The notes beneath the pieces were generated by a model. The model did no database searches. It saw only the letters and a program-made list of their open reading frames with translations, and was not told where the DNA came from. A stretch of DNA of 64,000 nucleotides from Thunnus maccoyii (Eukaryota; Chordata; Actinopteri; Scombriformes; Scombridae), in assembly GCF_910596095.1 (NCBI RefSeq), contig NC_056550.1:5976501-6040500 (forward strand), read 5' to 3'. Shown here in pieces: positions 30,561-44,900 of the stretch (position 1 is its first letter; every line of letters begins with the position of its first letter). A program made the translations under genes and the position numbers.

Positions 30561-32510
30561 GGTTGACTTATTAGACAGTGGTACTGTCCACCATGGATGC
30601 ATACTGAAACTAATATTTATATTTAATTTATGAGGGCTGAATGCTTTCTTATGCCAACAGGTTGTGTAGTGGAATATATGTTTCACTTGGTAAATTGTAA
30701 AATGCAAGTAGAAGAGGAAGTAAAATGAACAACCCATACAAAAGTGGTGAACTGCTGCACGCTGAAGTGAACAAGCCAATTCTTTTTTTCCCATGAAGCA
30801 ATATAAACATGTCAACAGTCAGATCAGAGAGCGTTCACTATGGATTGGAAGCATAGTCTGACATCTTGTGGACAGAAATTGTAATCACAGTCTACACAGG
30901 TGGTAAAATGACCACGAAACAAAGACAAAAGTATAAGGGGATCTCTTTGTTTAGTCAATTGATGCTCAGCCAACAGATTACATGATGATATACAACAGTA
31001 TCACTACTACACTACTACAGCAACCACAAAAATAACAGGCGTGTGAAAAAAAGTCCAAGTCATTTCGGAAGTGTCACACGGGGGACCATTGTCATACTTG
31101 TAAATGTCTTGTACAGTAATGACAGAGGTGCTTGTGTTTGTCAGAAAGCCTGTTCTGTCACCTTGTGGTTGGAGTCTGGTACTGTGCAGAATTGTCTTTG
31201 AGAAGTCCACAAGGAGAAGACCTTAGTCTTAAATGTCTGTGCATTCATATGGACAAATTATTCATATGAACAAATTTTCTTAGAGATGACTTTCATATCC
31301 TGATGCTTGGTTTTTAGTTTACAGTATGTGTCCTAGAGTTAATTGAGCTGACGAGAAAAAGATGGTGTGCTAGTCAGTCTCGACTAGCGTGTAATTTCAG
31401 GGTTGTTTCTGTCCCTTTTAATGAAGCTGAATTACTGTCATTACACATTGTTACATTTAGGTTGGCTGGACTGCTATAGCTCAAAGCTGAGGTGGAACAT
31501 GTATAGCCTATTCCTTTATGTACTGTATTTGCCATTTTGGCTGCACTGTATGAGTCTTGTAGCCACATTGTATCAACTATATCTATGTTTTGGTTTTGTT
31601 TGTTTTTGCTTTATTTCTTCACACCATAGATAAGATAATGCTACCTCTCCTCCTATTAATTCTCTGGCTTGTTTTAAGACAGACATGAAAACTTGTGAAC
31701 TTGTGTTTTAAAGTCAACAAGACCAGCAAATTTAGTATTGCCACAATAATGAATTAGTATCTGCTCTGAGAGGTGCCTGTTTAGGTAGGCATTTTAACTA
31801 GCATGCTCTACTTATGTTAACCCTCGAACTCCAAAGATCACAAGTAAGCCCCCAGCATGAGGCAGTTTCTTTCCAGTCTATAAAGCAGCAAATGAAGCCA
31901 TGAGTCCAAAGACATCACAGCTAACTCATGTAGACAAACTACAGGTTTTGGACTCAGAGCTTTAATGGCAGCTGCTTTTTAAATTCATACTGACAGTATC
32001 AGAAGTAAAAGCCCACTTAACTAAAGTTCAGGGTACATAACATTTGCTTTGAGTTACACATTAACACCAACACTTTTTAGCAAACTAAATAAACCAACTC
32101 AATTATCTTGATCCTAATTCAGCTGTATTGTGTAATATGGTGTATGTTATCTTTTCTAAACAAAATCCTTAAACTCTTGATGGGAAATCAGAGCTCATGT
32201 GTCCGCTGTTGATAGTTTCAAATGGCACCTAGTGGCACGAATATCTTTAGCTAACTGACTTATAGTTTAAACTTAGTGACTGAAAAGGCACTTTTAACCT
32301 CCATGTGCTTATAGACACATATGCTAGTTTGCTTGTTAAAACATAATAAAAGAGGAAAGAGAAGAAATAATTTGTATTCATTTTTTTACCCGCAGTTTGT
32401 TGGTTCTCCTTCCCCTTCTGAAACTTCTGTATAATGTCCACTGGATAGAAACATCATTACATGTGTGTAACCAACTCAAACACACACCAGGGTCTAGAAA
32501 CACATTGCAT
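30561..32510. other. No gene seen
   Basis: Short frames only. The DNA has the composition of intergenic sequence. The right end probably contains the poly(A) region of the tetraspanin gene. Confidence 0.4.
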
Positions 32511-32516
32511 TTTATT
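32511..32516 (-). terminator. Candidate poly(A) signal of the tetraspanin gene
   Basis: AATAAA on the minus strand, about 490 bp past the stop codon at 33,008. Confidence 0.45.
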
Positions 32517-33007
32517 TCAAAATTGATCACTTTACAATGTACATACAAATAATGTATCTTTTCTGTTGCTATATTACAACCTGAATCATGGCAACAACTT
32601 TCATAATAGTAACCCCTGCCTCCAACACTGACACCAGCCTCTGTTTCATTATCACAATGAACTCAGTTATCATGTGATTCCTCAATGACTGGCAATGTGC
32701 TACAGGCAGTAGCACTACTTGACATTCAAAATAATCTCTGGTGAAGTATAAAATATGTGTAGCATGGTTTATTAAGTGAACTGTAGTGTTCTTGAGAAAT
32801 AGATAATATACATTCATAAATGACATTCATTAGATTTAAATGTAGTAAAAAATAGATTTGTTATGTCCTTCGTTCAGTCATTCTGATTGCACAAGATCTG
32901 ACATTAACTGTCTTCACTGATGAGGCGTTTACTCCTCTAGAGGCGATACAGGAAGTAGAGAGCTGCAGTGATTAAAATGATCCCTCTGAGGTCGTCGCCA
33001 TTTGTAG

Positions 33008-35428
33008 TTAGTCTCCCCTGGATTTTATTCCACAGAATAGGATCATGGAGACAGCCATGGCACATAACTGAGGGGAATATATGTATTAGTATATGAAACA
33101 GTATATATTCATATGAACAGTGAAGGTGGTTTTCCTCCTGTTCATACTGGTTATTAAAAGACAAAAAAAAATATGAGGGTTCAGCAGTCTGAGTTAGTCA
33201 TATCAAGTGGATATCTGCCACATTTACAGTCTTTTTAGCATCAAATTCCCTCTTTGTGTTTCCTCTGTTGAGCAGTGGTGGAAGTATAGTAACAAAAAGA
33301 CTTTGGCACTAAAAAGACTGTAACGTTGAAAGATATCTGCTTGATTTGACTCATTTGGACGACTGAAACTTCGTATTAGCCTCAGATTAACTTTTAAATA
33401 CATTTTTACACAGAAGGACAGTGGATTTTGGCCTCCATCACTTACATTGTAAGTGCATTATGAAGGGATCTTCTAATGGTCAGTATGAACAGGAGGAATA
33501 ATTACAGCAAGAAAAACCTATTTCAATGTTCATTTGACCGCCTGACTATAGTTTTAAGACAGACTTGAATAAATTGAACTTGTCCTTTAATAAATGATAA
33601 TATGCAATACTTTAAATAATGATATATGATACAATACAATATGATAAACCATTATCCAAAGCGTGTTTTTCTTGTGGATTTAAATTCATAATGTATTAAT
33701 ATATAATATATGCAAGATATTAGTCATCTGCTGCTTAATTTACTATGATTTTTTCCTTCACTCTGATGCACTTCAGCCTAATCTAAAGAGGACCTTACAA
33801 ATGAAGAGGGTGTGAGATACAGTCATACCTCGAGAGCTGCAATTCCCAGTGCCACTCCCACAATAACCACTGTGTTGTCATCAATTAGCTGCTTGATCTT
33901 TTGGAAGCAACCAGTGTTTCCCTGTGTAAAAAAATAAAGTGTTGAGGTAAAAGTGTAAAATGACTTGGGATCATGCAAGTGGATGTTTATATTGTTTCTC
34001 CTTCTTTCAAAGGCCATACCATGTCGACCGTTGCATTATTACATGGTTGAATCGTGCTTGAACAGCACTGTGACGGGTATTGTCCGTTGTGGTCCTTATA
34101 ATATGGGGATCCCTCAAAGTCTTCGGCATTTTTGAATCCACAACATTTTAGCTAATGTGGACACAAAGAGAGTATATGTTAGACAAAGCATCAGTGAAAT
34201 GGTGTGAAAAAGGATGCATTTTATAATTTGTTCAGCAGAATTATGCACCGTGGTCATTGTAGAATTCCAAAGTCCTGTAATGTCTGGATTTTTCCCATAG
34301 TCCTTCTTGATGTTCTGAACTGCTGCCGTGCCAAATTTCTCTAATAACTCGTCTGCCTAAAATGCAAGCATACAGGTACTTTTGCATCAAGGTACCAAAA
34401 GGCAGTAGCTGTCATGATAATCCGGCTCCTTACTCCTCTGTGTGAAGAAGTTCCACTTACCAAAGGTCTGAATACCAAGATCACCACAGCTCCTGCAACC
34501 TCTGCTATGAAGACCAGCAGGACTATGATAAAAAACTAGGAAAAAGATCAGGATGTTATTCATTTTATTAGAATGGGATTGTGAAAACCAACATTTCCAA
34601 AATATAAGTAGTTCGACATTTTGGAAAATAAGTTTGTATGCTCTGTTGCTGAGAGTTAGATGAGAAGATTGATACCACCCTCTGAATTACCCAAAATGTC
34701 AAACTTTTCTTATAACCCTCTATAAAGTGGCAGACAACAACCTACCAGCAGCAGCATACACTTGCTCTCTTTGACAGCTCCACAGCAGCCTAGAAAGCCG
34801 ATGATGAGCAGGAGGAGTCCTAATGCAATCAGCAGGTAGCCCACATTCAGCACCTGATTGAACTCTTTTGGTGCGTTGTCCATCTTCCCAATGATGCTGA
34901 GGATGGAGCCGCTGTCCACCTTCACCCAGATCCCAACACCAAGAATGGCAGCACCTGCCAACTGAGGGAGAGTGACAGGAAGAAGAGGGTACAGGAAGAA
35001 TAGCGGAAAGTCGTCAGGATGAAAGAAGCACTCCATTGACTTTACATGTAAAGGTCTGTTTTCTTGTCATGGGAGAACTTTTGGAGTTTGACCCATATTA
35101 GGGACCAAAAGTCAAGATATCTTGACTTTTACATTTTGTACGTTTTACTGCTTAAATAAAATTCTGCCTTGCAAGTGTCATAAAATGTCCCACTGATTTA
35201 ACTCTGCGTCACAAAATTACCTCTTTCTTTGCTTGCATGTTTTTGTACATCTTTCACACTGTAACCTTCTGTTGATGTACACAGAAGTAAAATGTAAAAG
35301 TGGCAGCGTTTTCTTTAGAAAATGGTGAAATCATACTTATTTCTAATCAGACATTAAAAGTCTGCACTTACAAAGATAATGCCATTGAAAGCAAACATCA
35401 TGACTTTGAGGAATCCAAAGCATCCCAT
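33008..35428 (-). CDS. Tetraspanin, TSPAN1-like (seven coding exons, 246 aa)
   Basis: A four-pass membrane scaffold protein. Coding exons on the minus strand: 35,372-35,428; 34,746-34,961; 34,461-34,535; 34,249-34,356; 34,020-34,151; 33,829-33,921; 33,008-33,067. All junctions keep phase 0. The N-terminus MGCFGFLKVMMFAFN and TM1/TM2 (LNVGYLLIALGLLLLIIGFL, then GCCGAVKESKC) are followed by TM3 (FFIIVLLVFIAEVAGAVVIL). The large loop has the hallmark LKCCGF and a second SQCC. TM4 is at VVIVGVALGIAALELCAMAV. Sequence resemblance is closest to TSPAN1 as I recall it. Human TSPAN16 lies near RAB3D and EPOR, so synteny would suggest TSPAN16, and orthology is left open. The donor of the fourth exon (GTGCAT) is weak. 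Confidence 0.85.
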
Positions 35429-35449
35429 TTTTGCTGCAGATTGTTTGAC

Positions 35450-37491
35450 CTACATCGGAAAAAACAGAAAAAAAAGACAACTTGGTCAACCAATACAGTT
35501 CAGCTGTGTGCTGCCCCTTAAATAATTTTATGTCATGTTATTTTCAGTCCTGTGATTTTCATACATGAAGATTTTACACGATCATTCACAGTTTTGACTG
35601 CCTTTATCTTTGAATACAAAGTCATCTGTTTGTAAGCAGACATTTTGTAACAGGATGAATCGTCTTGATGTGTTGTTCAGAGTTTTACTATGCACTGCCA
35701 GTTAGGTGACAAATGAACAGTGGGATTGTGCTGTTTCCTCTGTGATGATGTAGGAGAGCAGGGAAGGAGAAAGCACCTGCCACTTTCCCAAGGACTAACC
35801 TTTTACCCTTTGTAAGCTTAATAAGTTATCTTTCTCAAACACTGAGAGTGACCTGAGCTTTTCATTTCCATTCTAAGGACATTTACTGTACACATATCAC
35901 CTTACAGAGTGAGTGCTTTGTTTGGTTTAGAATTAATGAGGGTAGGGAGGTGAGGATTGAGGAAGTACACCTCACTGTGTTGTCTGGAAAGTGTTTCACT
36001 AAACAAATGAAATGGTAAGCCAGCGGTATGCAAATGAGGAAAGAGACCAAACTCTGCAGTTACGAAGCAACACTATTGACGTGGAAATATTTCCTCTCTT
36101 TGCAACTTTCCCTTTTTCCAATCAAATTTAGAATATTGTGCTATAATACTTGAAACTCATAAACTTAGAGATGATATAGCTAGAGTAACATGTACATAAA
36201 TGCAGTATATTAAAGCAAAAAAGACTCTTGTGTGTGTATTTGCATAGAAAAGTCTGTGGTTGGCCAGTCTGTCTATCACACAAATTACTCTGGCGTAAGC
36301 GCCAGGGAAGAGGTTAGACTTTATGGTGCTTATACTAAAAAACAACTGAGACACAACATTAACAGCCCATTTACTACCTCTATATCTGTTGACACAATCA
36401 TACAAAGCACATACTCAGGTGTGTTTTTCAAGTGTTCGCACACAAATATATAATAAATACCTTTCCTAATCATCCTATCTCCAAATCTCCATTTTTACAA
36501 CCTGTTTCTGTTTTGGAGTCACCTCAAGATTGTCACTTCCAAATGTGTGAGTGTGTGTGTGTAGACCTCCCAGCTGGGGAACAGTGCCCTTTGTGTGGCA
36601 TGACAAAGCAGACAAATTGTTATCCCCAACGACAATGACTGAGCAGAACCCCATTGTGTATAGCGAGAGACTGCTTTCTGAGAACTAGGATATCCCTCAT
36701 AGCCTCTTCTCACTATTATTTTCCTTCATATTTGTATTATAGCCTTTACAGTTATTTTCACTCCCTCACACCTTCAGCAATATATCCACTCAGGCAAACA
36801 TATCAAATTAACTAAGAACAGGAAGTGGCTTGACACTAGCCTGCTGGTCATCATCAAGTTAATCATACATTCAGGGGCCAGAGAGCAACAGCCAGAATGA
36901 GCTCAGAAACATAACGAGCAGTTGCCTTGACTCCCAAATCTCTCTATTATTTCACTCCTCCGAGGTTTTCCCACTTCTTTATGGTCAGCCGTGTTCAGTG
37001 ATTGCACTCTGGTACCAAGGAGTCAGCTTGGTGATGTATTAACAAGTTAGTCACATGCTAATGCCCCAGCAATGTCTGAAAAAGGCCAAAGGGTGCAATG
37101 GCAAAATATCTTTCAACATTAGAAACCTTGATTTGCACAGATGGCAGAGCTTCATGAGTGCAATTATGTAAATCTTCATGAAGTGCAGTATTGCTCCATT
37201 ATGTCTATGTTAAATATATAGGAGATATGGTCTGTTTTTGATGACCAAGAAAACCTTGTCCCCGAGCATCCATCAAAAACAGAGGCAAATCTCAAAGGAC
37301 GCCATTGAGAGGAATAATTGCAGGCAGGTCTCAGGAGACAGACAAAGGATCATTGTTGGATGGGTCCCTCCCTTTGTTGGTACGGCACTTAATTTTACTA
37401 TTAAAACATAATCAACAGACCTCAAACTGTCAGGAAGAAGCTACCATATTACACTCACACTCAGTCTAAGTTAAGTCACTCTGCGGCTTAC
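35450..37491 (-). other. First intron of the tetraspanin gene
   Basis: I see no coding signal in this interval. It would be spliced out between the predicted noncoding exon and the exon carrying the ATG. Confidence 0.45.
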
Positions 37492-37492
37492 C

Positions 37493-37765
37493 TTTCAGAG
37501 GAGATAACCAAGGACGTGCACTCAGGCTGGGTTACTCGTGGAGAGTCTTTACCTTCACTCCGTTGATGGAAACTGGTGCTGTGGGAACAAACTGACTGCG
37601 AGATAACAGGAATACAGAAGTGTATTATTCCTCTGTCCTCTGAAAATGACTCACAATATACTCCCTGTCTCCTGTTTCCTGTGGCTCTGATACTTCTGAA
37701 AGGGCTTCGAAGTGACTTTTTCAGCCTTCTGCTTATTTTAAGGCTGCCGGGTTGTTATAAATACT
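37493..37765 (-). promoter_or_regulatory. Probable promoter and noncoding first exon of the tetraspanin gene
   Basis: A minus-strand TATA box (TATTTATAA, 37,755-37,763) lies upstream of a strong donor CTGAAAG/GTAAGC at 37,492. The next acceptor (GATGTAG at 35,450) begins the exon that holds the ATG, leaving a first intron of about 2 kb. The TSS is expected near 37,725 (inference from TATA spacing). Confidence 0.55.
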
Positions 37766-38069
37766 GGAAAGGGAGGGGGGAACAGATGGGCGTGACCGAA
37801 AGAGCAGAGTAACACACATCACCATGGAGCTGGACTGCTTGCCCCTGAGGGAGGGAGGGCTAGAGGGGCAGAGGTAGCACCTGTGTGTAGTCACACAAAC
37901 ATTTTCATGCACATATGTGTGCCTTTGTTTTGAGGTGTGAATTTGGAGACAGTTTGTAAATATGACAGAATAGTGTGACCATTTGTAATTATAACCATTT
38001 GTAGTTAGTGGACTTTGTAGTTAGCGAAAGAAAAGTTGTATAAAAGCAATTGAACAATTATCTTTTCAT

Positions 38070-38620
38070 CTACAGAGTATTTGATGTGTTCCAGTCTGGT
38101 TTCAGGTCTAACCTGAAACAGCCTTTATCAGAGTATTAAGTGACTTTAAGATCAACCAGAACTTCCATTGCAGTTTTTCCCGACCTCAGTGCTACCTTTG
38201 ACAAGCTGGATCATGATATTCTACTTGAAAGACTTAGAGATTAAGTTGGTCTATCAGATGCTGTTCTTCTTCTTACTTAAAGGACAAGAGCTTCTATGCA
38301 GTATGTTTCAGTTTTAAACCGCCGCTTTTTAATTTATACATGCTGCTGATTAGAAACATTAAAGCTGCATTAATCATTATTTTTCATATTAACGGTGGAT
38401 CAAATGACTATGTATAATGTGAAAGGTGTCGCCACTAGTGACAAACCCACAGATAATTAATATCCGACTCTGCAGTTCCCCTCAGCTCTATGGAGCATTT
38501 TGGCATCTTTCAGCTCATTGTTTTGGTTTTATGGCCTGAAACTTCACACAAGGGTCAATGCTAGGATCACTGCTCTCTACTTTATACATGCTCCTGCTTG
38601 GCAACATTAAAAGTAAACAT
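38070..38620 (+). mobile_element. LINE relic (L2/Rex1-like reverse transcriptase fragment)
   Basis: Translated remnants such as SATFDKLDHDILLERL and, further on, GSMLGSLLSTLYMLLLGNI resemble the reverse-transcriptase palm motifs (LLDLSAAFDTVDH and GVPQGSVLGPLLF type) of fish L2/Rex1 elements. The frame is broken, and another sequence of about 250 bp interrupts it. Confidence 0.6.
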
Positions 38621-38715
38621 TACATAGCAATTGTTTATTTATGACAGAGCTATTTGAAAATGACCAGAACAATTTTTTATCACATGAAAAACATTTCAAA
38701 AGTTCAAAAGTGGGT

Positions 38716-38742
38716 TATATATATATATATATATATATATAT
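38716..38742. repeat. (AT)n microsatellite
   Basis: A pure run of TA dinucleotides. Confidence 0.95.
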
Positions 38743-38744
38743 CA

Positions 38745-41067
38745 AACCGATTCAGAGAAACTACTTCAGGCTACTGTAAAGGTCTCTTTCCTGTATCACA
38801 AACAATAAGAATCAATAAAAACCCAGTCGAGTCCTTGTGAGTATACACACCAAGCTGAAAATATTACTTAAATCACTTAATTGATGCAGTAGTGAGATGT
38901 CTTACAACTGTATCCACATTCTCAGGGTTTGTCATTTTGTAGGAAGGGTGGTCTTACCTTGTATTTTGTTTCTTTTGTTGCTGTTTTAACTTTGTTGTAT
39001 TCTATTTATTGTATTGTACATGTTACTGTACCCACTTTAATTAGGCACACTGACATAACTTGTTGAAATGTGAAATATAAATAAAATTGCCATGTCTTGC
39101 CTGAAACACAGTAACATTTCAAAACAGCATTACATTTCATTACTCACCTCACCAGGGAGAGATTTGTCAGGTGGTGTCTCCACCAGCACAGCTTTCCAAA
39201 ATACATAGGCGAGTTGAATGCTCCTCAGACTGTGGCCACATACTTTTTACAATGTGTAATTTTATCATTTTATCTAACCTTCACAACCCTTTAAAAAAGA
39301 GATGAAAAAACAGGGGAGTGACAAGTGGAAACTACAAACTCAACTGCAAATAATGAAGGATAGATGATTTACATGAGAAGAATACCAGTAATCAGTAATA
39401 GCTTGTCATTGGTAACATGCCATGTTTGAGTACCTGATAAGACTAGGTGTGGTGTTTACATTAAATGTATGATGCCAATAATAAATTCTCATATTCAAAT
39501 TACAAGGCATACAGTAAATGTTTGTGAAATAATGATCAAAATCAACTTCATATTAATAAATATGTCAATTTTAAAATCCAAAATCTTGTAATCATGATTT
39601 ATCTCAAATGGGATTAGTAAATTGAACACATCAGTATGCTCCCCCAAGCCAAACCTTATATTTACACAAACAACCAGAAACCAGTTTCATGTCCAACATT
39701 CAACTGACTGAAAGCATCCAGTATAAGTCATTTTATGACTAGCTGTCATGACACTTATGCTTTTCATGCCTTTTCTTACTCTTTATGCACACCCACACTT
39801 GGTCACCAACACCCAAGAGTGCATTATGCAAGAGGTAAGAATACGCTGCATATTATTTACCAAATAAATGCCTTCAGAAAAAGAATGGTACAATACAAAC
39901 ATGAGTCACATACTTAAATGAATCATCACTTAACAGAACTGACAGAAGGGAGGAAAGTGCATTTGCTTACAAGCTAAAATACTGATAGAACATGAGGGGA
40001 AATTTCCTGAGAAACTGTCACATTAAACTCTCTGGATTTTCTCATTACTGCCTGAGAGTCAGGACACTGGGATGGTGAAAAAAGATAAATTAGAAATGTA
40101 GCAGGATGTAGGATTGCTCTCCTGGCCCACACAACAGATGTTCAATTTCAATAACTGAAACTGAAGAACCTGTATTTGCATCAGTACAAGCAGTGTAGTG
40201 CAACACACCAAGGTCAAACCTCAATGATGTCATTTGTCAACTTCAAATATATCTAACAAACATTTGTAGTGATATTTTCATATTTACACATACTTCACTG
40301 ATATGTCATTAATAATATTTTTGGTGGTGCACTAATGACCCGAATGACCGCACTTAATATTTAAAGAATCATACCAGTGTTTTGCATTTTTTAACCCATT
40401 TAATATAAATCATGTGAACGTTACATCACTGCCGAACACTTTCCAAGGCCTACCAAAATTTTCCCTTTAATGGAAAACATTTTCTATTAAATTTTAAATG
40501 ACTGTTTGTTAAGCCCTACCTCCCTACTTACCGTTGCGAAGCCTGTCAAGCTTTCCATTCTTGCACAGCACATATTCAATTTTTAATGATAATGGTGGTT
40601 AGTCATTTTTGAAACAGACTTAATTTCTTGATTTCAAACTAAAGTAGACAAAAGCGGGCTTCTCATTCTAGCTTCCCATTCTGGCTGAAATGACAGCTAT
40701 GGCTAACAGAATATTATCAGCTGTAGCTAGCTAGATAATTAAAGTTAGCTCCGTGATTTGGTTGAAAACACCTTCTCCAGCTAGCTTTTGATTTCAGGTG
40801 ACTCATTCTAAAATGACAACCCTGTAAAGGGGTCTTAAATATGCACTAGATGGAAACATAAATTATATGGTGCTAAAAGACTGAGGCTAAATGCTGCATG
40901 TCCCAAGGAGAAAGTCAACATCCTCTCCAGTTGACAATGCATGTAGAACACATGAAGAAAAGGAAACAGCATTGCTCTTGTATTGCAGTGTACAGATAGT
41001 TAGCCCTTTACGGTAGCCCTCCTACCACTACATACTTGGACAAACAAGAAGGAGTTCTGATTTAAAA
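38745..41067. other. Intergenic stretch without recognised genes
   Basis: AT-rich sequence between the tetraspanin promoter and the 3' end of znf653. I see only short frames. The right edge probably holds znf653 3' UTR (candidate minus-strand AATAAA at 41,068-41,073). Confidence 0.4.
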
Positions 41068-41906
41068 TTTATTGTTCATACATCTAGCCTTTTCACTTTT
41101 TACAAGAAAAAAGGCTTATAGGATGATGACTAACCAAGAGCAGGACGGCGCTGCTAACGTTAGGCTAAACTCAGACTTTGTAGCATCCAGAACCAGCTGT
41201 CACGCAGTGAATGTGCTAGTCCTGAGCAGGGCCTTTTTTTGAAAAAAAAATTTAACCTGTAAACTCACAAAATAATGTAATAATGAAATGCCCCTGGCCT
41301 TGGAAGAACTGGATTACTACTGTGGGTAGTAAGCTAGTTAGCTGGACATGCTAACCTTTGCATCTTGCATTAGAGCAGAATAACACACATTTTAATCTTT
41401 TCCTTACAGTGTCACTCTTGTATTTTTGCTTTTTGAAAGGGTAAAAAAAACAGAACCACTATTCAAACTCAGTACATAAAGTATTGCTCTTACTACAGCC
41501 CTGTGCACACCACTTCAACATACGAAGAAACCTAAAGCTTGACAGACCTGCAGTGCCTAGTTAATGTTGCTAAGCTATGATTGGAGAATTGATGTTCAAG
41601 GGAGGGGTTTAGAGAATGGTCAACAGTGGATTACGCTTTTTTTCCTGCTGTATGTTCAAAACCCATGTTTGGGCCCTATACTCTGAAACAGCTGGTGTCC
41701 TGCACAGCTGTCAGACTGGCCCACTTTTGCCTTTAACCACTGCCTGTGTAAACACAGTTTCATGTTCATATCCTGGACATGACAGGCAAGACAAAAACAG
41801 CAAAGGAAAGTCTTTCTCTTCACAAGACGTCTTCCTTTGGTCTCCAAGGGCCAACCTGCACTTGCTGGTTGGTAACGTTAGCTCTTATCAGCAGTGTCTG
41901 AACACC

Positions 41907-44900
41907 TCAGGTCGCCTGCTTCTCCGGGTGGCTCTTTAACTTGTGGAATTTAACACTGTCCAGCTTCTCGAATCTCTTGTCGCAGAACTCACACGTGAAG
42001 TTGTAATGGGCCTCTGGAGTGTGCTTCTTCATGTGCCAGTTCAGGGATGCACGCTGCCGACACTGGTAGCCACAGATTTCACATCTGACAGACGATGACG
42101 TGGGTGAGAGGACAAGATGGACGGAACACAGAAGAAAAGAGAGGAGTGACAATCATGCAGATGTTTATGGGCCATGTTGTATTTAGGAAATTTAATCTTT
42201 TGTCATATAATTAATTTTCATCTCTGCGTCAGTGTGATGAAATAAATCCAGGTTCCAGAGTCCATTAACCCCACAATGGTTTCAAATTTAAGTTTAATCC
42301 TAAAATGTCACAGACTGGAACGCAATCAGTGCAAAAAATTTAAACAATAAGATCTATTTTTAGCATTAGTAACTTACTGGAGTGGTGTCTCTCCCGTGTG
42401 GGTCCGCCTGTGGACCTCCAAGTGATTCTTACGCTTAAACGATTTTCCACACGTCTCACAGATGAAATCTCTGACCCCTGTAGAAAGATTCTGTTACGTT
42501 TGAAGGTTTATGAAGATGAGATTCTCACATGTCAAGTGTGTCTTTGTGAGCCCACCTGAATGGATGATCATGTGACGATGCAGGTGGTTTGACAGGTAGA
42601 ACTTTTTTCCGCAGCCTGGATGGGGGCAAACCTTGGTCCTCCCTTTCCTGTGAACAAGGTTCACATGATTCTACAGAGAGCAGGAAGTGGTACAAAGAGG
42701 AGGTTAATTTAATCTCCAGTTAAAAACAAACTGAAATGTAAAGAATGAGTGAAAACCGTTGTTTTACCTGAAAGCTGCTGATTGCTACATAGACTTGACT
42801 GCAACCCTCATATGGACAGTGGAACATCTTGAGCATCCCATCAGCCTCAATGACTGGACCTCGCCTGTTTCTCTTTGACCTGGTGCCGCAAAAACAGAGA
42901 CTGAGACTTCATTCACAATAACAAAAGGGCAAAAACTGGAGGAGAGACGGATTATCATCTCTGCAATGCTCCTAGATTTAAATCCTTCTCAGTCTGTCTC
43001 AAAGTAACTTGCACCTGAATTCCCCACGTAGAGTATGTGTGCCACGAACCTGCTCAGACTCCGCTGCAGCTCCCTGTCACTACTTAGCTCCAGAGCATCA
43101 ACAGTGGGCTGCAGCAGCTGCTTGTCACTCAAACCTGCAGAAAATAATTTGAAAACAGATTACAAAAGCACCCTGAAATGTCCACCTTCCGGACTTGCAA
43201 ACTGGGTGCTCAAGGACTTCGACCATGCTCATCACTTCAAGTCTGAAAGGGGGCTGTGACAGAAAGGGATAGAACATGTAATAAAATGGGAGTCAAGACT
43301 TTGATCATGAGCGAACTCTTGACCCTGTAATTCATCTCAGAGTATTTTTCTGAACAGCTCTGAATGAGATTCACATTTGCAATATGTTGGAGAAAAAACC
43401 CCCCAATATGAAAATAAACATGTAAATTTGCATGCATCAGAGGGAGCAGCAGTTATGGTATTGCTACTGGAAGTCAGTTGACAGGGCTCTGAATTTACAG
43501 GGCTATCAAACGCTGTGTGAAAACATTATTTCCTGTGTGCAGTATGCAGCAATACATTTACCAAAGGGCAACTTACATGGATATACATTTTCATGAATAC
43601 CGGACATTGTATGAAGGAGTTAAATATAACTTCCTATGCGGTGACAGAGAACACTCACTAATTATACATCATGTTGCTGTATATCGTGTGCAGACCAAAC
43701 CATGTAAATTTCATGTAAATCGGAAGATGTTTGTCACATAAGGCTGATTTCCTGTTGTGAGTAGTTGGCTCCATGACGATGACTCAAAACTGATAGGTAG
43801 ATGTGTTTAAGCCTGGACTCTTATCAAGCATGAGAATTTTGGGGCAGATTGGACAATGTAAACTTGAGTTACAACAACTTCCTGTTTAGTGCCCCAAAAA
43901 TGTTTTGGGCAAAACTGACTGGCACAGCACGAAGGGTGTTCCATGAAACCTCAAAAACTTTGCAATTTAGCATCGCAAAGGTCTTTAAATGTTACCAATC
44001 AAATTTGAAGTTGCTTTGGTTAACTCTCAAGGAGGAGTTTGTTAAAGTACAAAGCCTGTAAATAGCTTCAAACTGCACAAAAATTGCACAGTAAATTCAA
44101 GATGGCGGACTTCCTGTTGGAGTTAGGGTATGGCTCCAAGAGGCTTTTTTTAAAATCTGGAGATGGTACAGCCGCCTACCAAATTTCATACGTCTACATC
44201 AAATTTAAAAGGTGGGAGCTTTGACTTTGAAAATTTCTAGGGGGTGCCCTCGAGCCATTTTGCCACACCCATGCCCAAGACCCATATCAGATATGAAGTT
44301 TCGCCACTTATGACGCATGTGTAAAGTTTTGTGAGTTTTCGAGCATCCCAACTTTATCCCAACATGGCCCTGCATTTGAGGGGCACTATGGAGCCCAATG
44401 GCCACGCCTGAGCCCAGTCACTACAGAACTTTGCAATTTTCACCAGTTCTGACATGTGTGCCAATTTCTGTTTTTGAGCATCCTAAGCAGCAGAGAATAA
44501 TAATAATCTTTACAAAAACAATAGGTTCCTCACATTTTCAGTGCCAAGGACTGTTGGGCCCTGGCACTTTCGTGTTCGGGCCTTAATAAAGTCTAGTAGT
44601 ATAAGCAGAAGTGTTTTGTCACATCCATATTTGCAGCCTGGTGTCTGTCTGCATCTGAACTCTCTGGAATCCCCCTTGCAGAATTAATGACTTGTGGGTT
44701 AAAACAGCCCTCTACCCTCTGAAGTTTGCAAATCTGCATTTGCAGGGATGTCTGAACATTAGGATTCAGTAGTGATGGGCAGACAATTACAAAGCAGTTT
44801 CAATACCTTGTTTGGCAACTTACCACGTAACTGATAATGTCTGAAGCTTCAAATGTCACTGGTGCTTCAGAAAGCGCTTCATTCAGCTTGACAGTATTGA

